Of a DNA stretch of 32,451 nt, positions 32,400 to 32,451 are shown one piece after another. The notes under the pieces were generated by a model. The model worked only from the letters and a program-made list of their open reading frames with translations, was not told where the DNA came from and did not search any database. The position numbers were made by a program, and so were the translations under genes. How positions within the stretch are numbered: position 1 is the first letter of the stretch; each line of letters opens with the position of its first letter. Source of the DNA: Geminicoccus sp. (GTDB lineage: Bacteria > Pseudomonadota > Alphaproteobacteria > UBA7985); contig PAPT01000036.1 of assembly GCA_002708995.1 (NCBI GenBank), forward strand, positions 1 to 32,451, written 5' to 3'.

Positions 32400-32451
32400 G
32401 AGACCCTAGCGTGGACGCTATGGAACCCTTCTCGTTTCACCGTGCTCACCC

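Noticed and set aside
32354-32451. Possible tRNA on the minus strand suggested by CAGGGATCGAGTCCTG
   Set aside because: It resembles a T-arm but has a six-base loop and a wobble, and no acceptor or anticodon stem could be matched around it.
1-32451. CRISPR array, toxin-antitoxin pair, prophage or intact insertion sequence
   Set aside because: No regularly spaced repeats, no small paired genes with toxin or antitoxin patterns, and no transposase, integrase or phage structural proteins were recognised.

Overview
This is a stretch of bacterial chromosome with high GC (by eye mostly 60-65%, lower at the right end) and dense operons. The family content points to Pseudomonadota, most likely an alphaproteobacterium: an alphaproteobacterial-type HtpX, TAXI/TRAP transport, and many hydantoinase/oxoprolinase genes. 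No rRNA, tRNA, CRISPR array or intact insertion sequence was seen.

Layout. (1) 1-4531: a broken sugar-type ABC ATPase whose first half is replaced by unrelated sequence, its RbsC-like permease, a short HyuA-like protein and a DUF917 protein. (2) 4532-4879: an AT-rich control region with three inverted repeats. (3) 4880-18770: a long co-directional operon. It encodes a peptide-type ABC importer (binding protein, two permeases, two ATPases), a free-standing GAF protein, full-length HyuA and HyuB, a hydantoin-racemase-like protein, a zinc-free MDR oxidoreductase, an M24 metallopeptidase and a second, C-terminally short HyuB. A perfect hairpin followed by T-rich sequence lies between the binding protein and the rest. 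(4) 18786-20900: a GntR/UTRA repressor divergent from an SsuD-like flavin monooxygenase, with palindromic candidate operators between them and a strong terminator after the monooxygenase. (5) 20924-27193: a secreted Asn/Asp-rich protein, an HSL-type esterase, an SDR, an AraC-regulator remnant, an Old-Yellow-Enzyme/FadH-like oxidoreductase and HtpX. (6) 27194-32451: lower GC, with a secreted META-domain protein, a fused TRAP permease with its TAXI receptor, a zinc-ribbon remnant and a small secreted two-cysteine protein.

How it fits together (inference). Regions 1-4 look like a catabolic island for a cyclic amide or imide (hydantoin, oxoproline, N-methylhydantoin or cyclic-dipeptide type). Two ABC systems import the compound, ATP-dependent HyuA/HyuB opens the ring, the racemase adjusts stereochemistry and the M24 hydrolase finishes the product. 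GntR would sense an intermediate. No classical D-hydantoinase or N-carbamoylase of the M20/HyuC type is present, so the chemistry probably differs from the textbook hydantoin route. Substrate identity cannot be read from the sequence.
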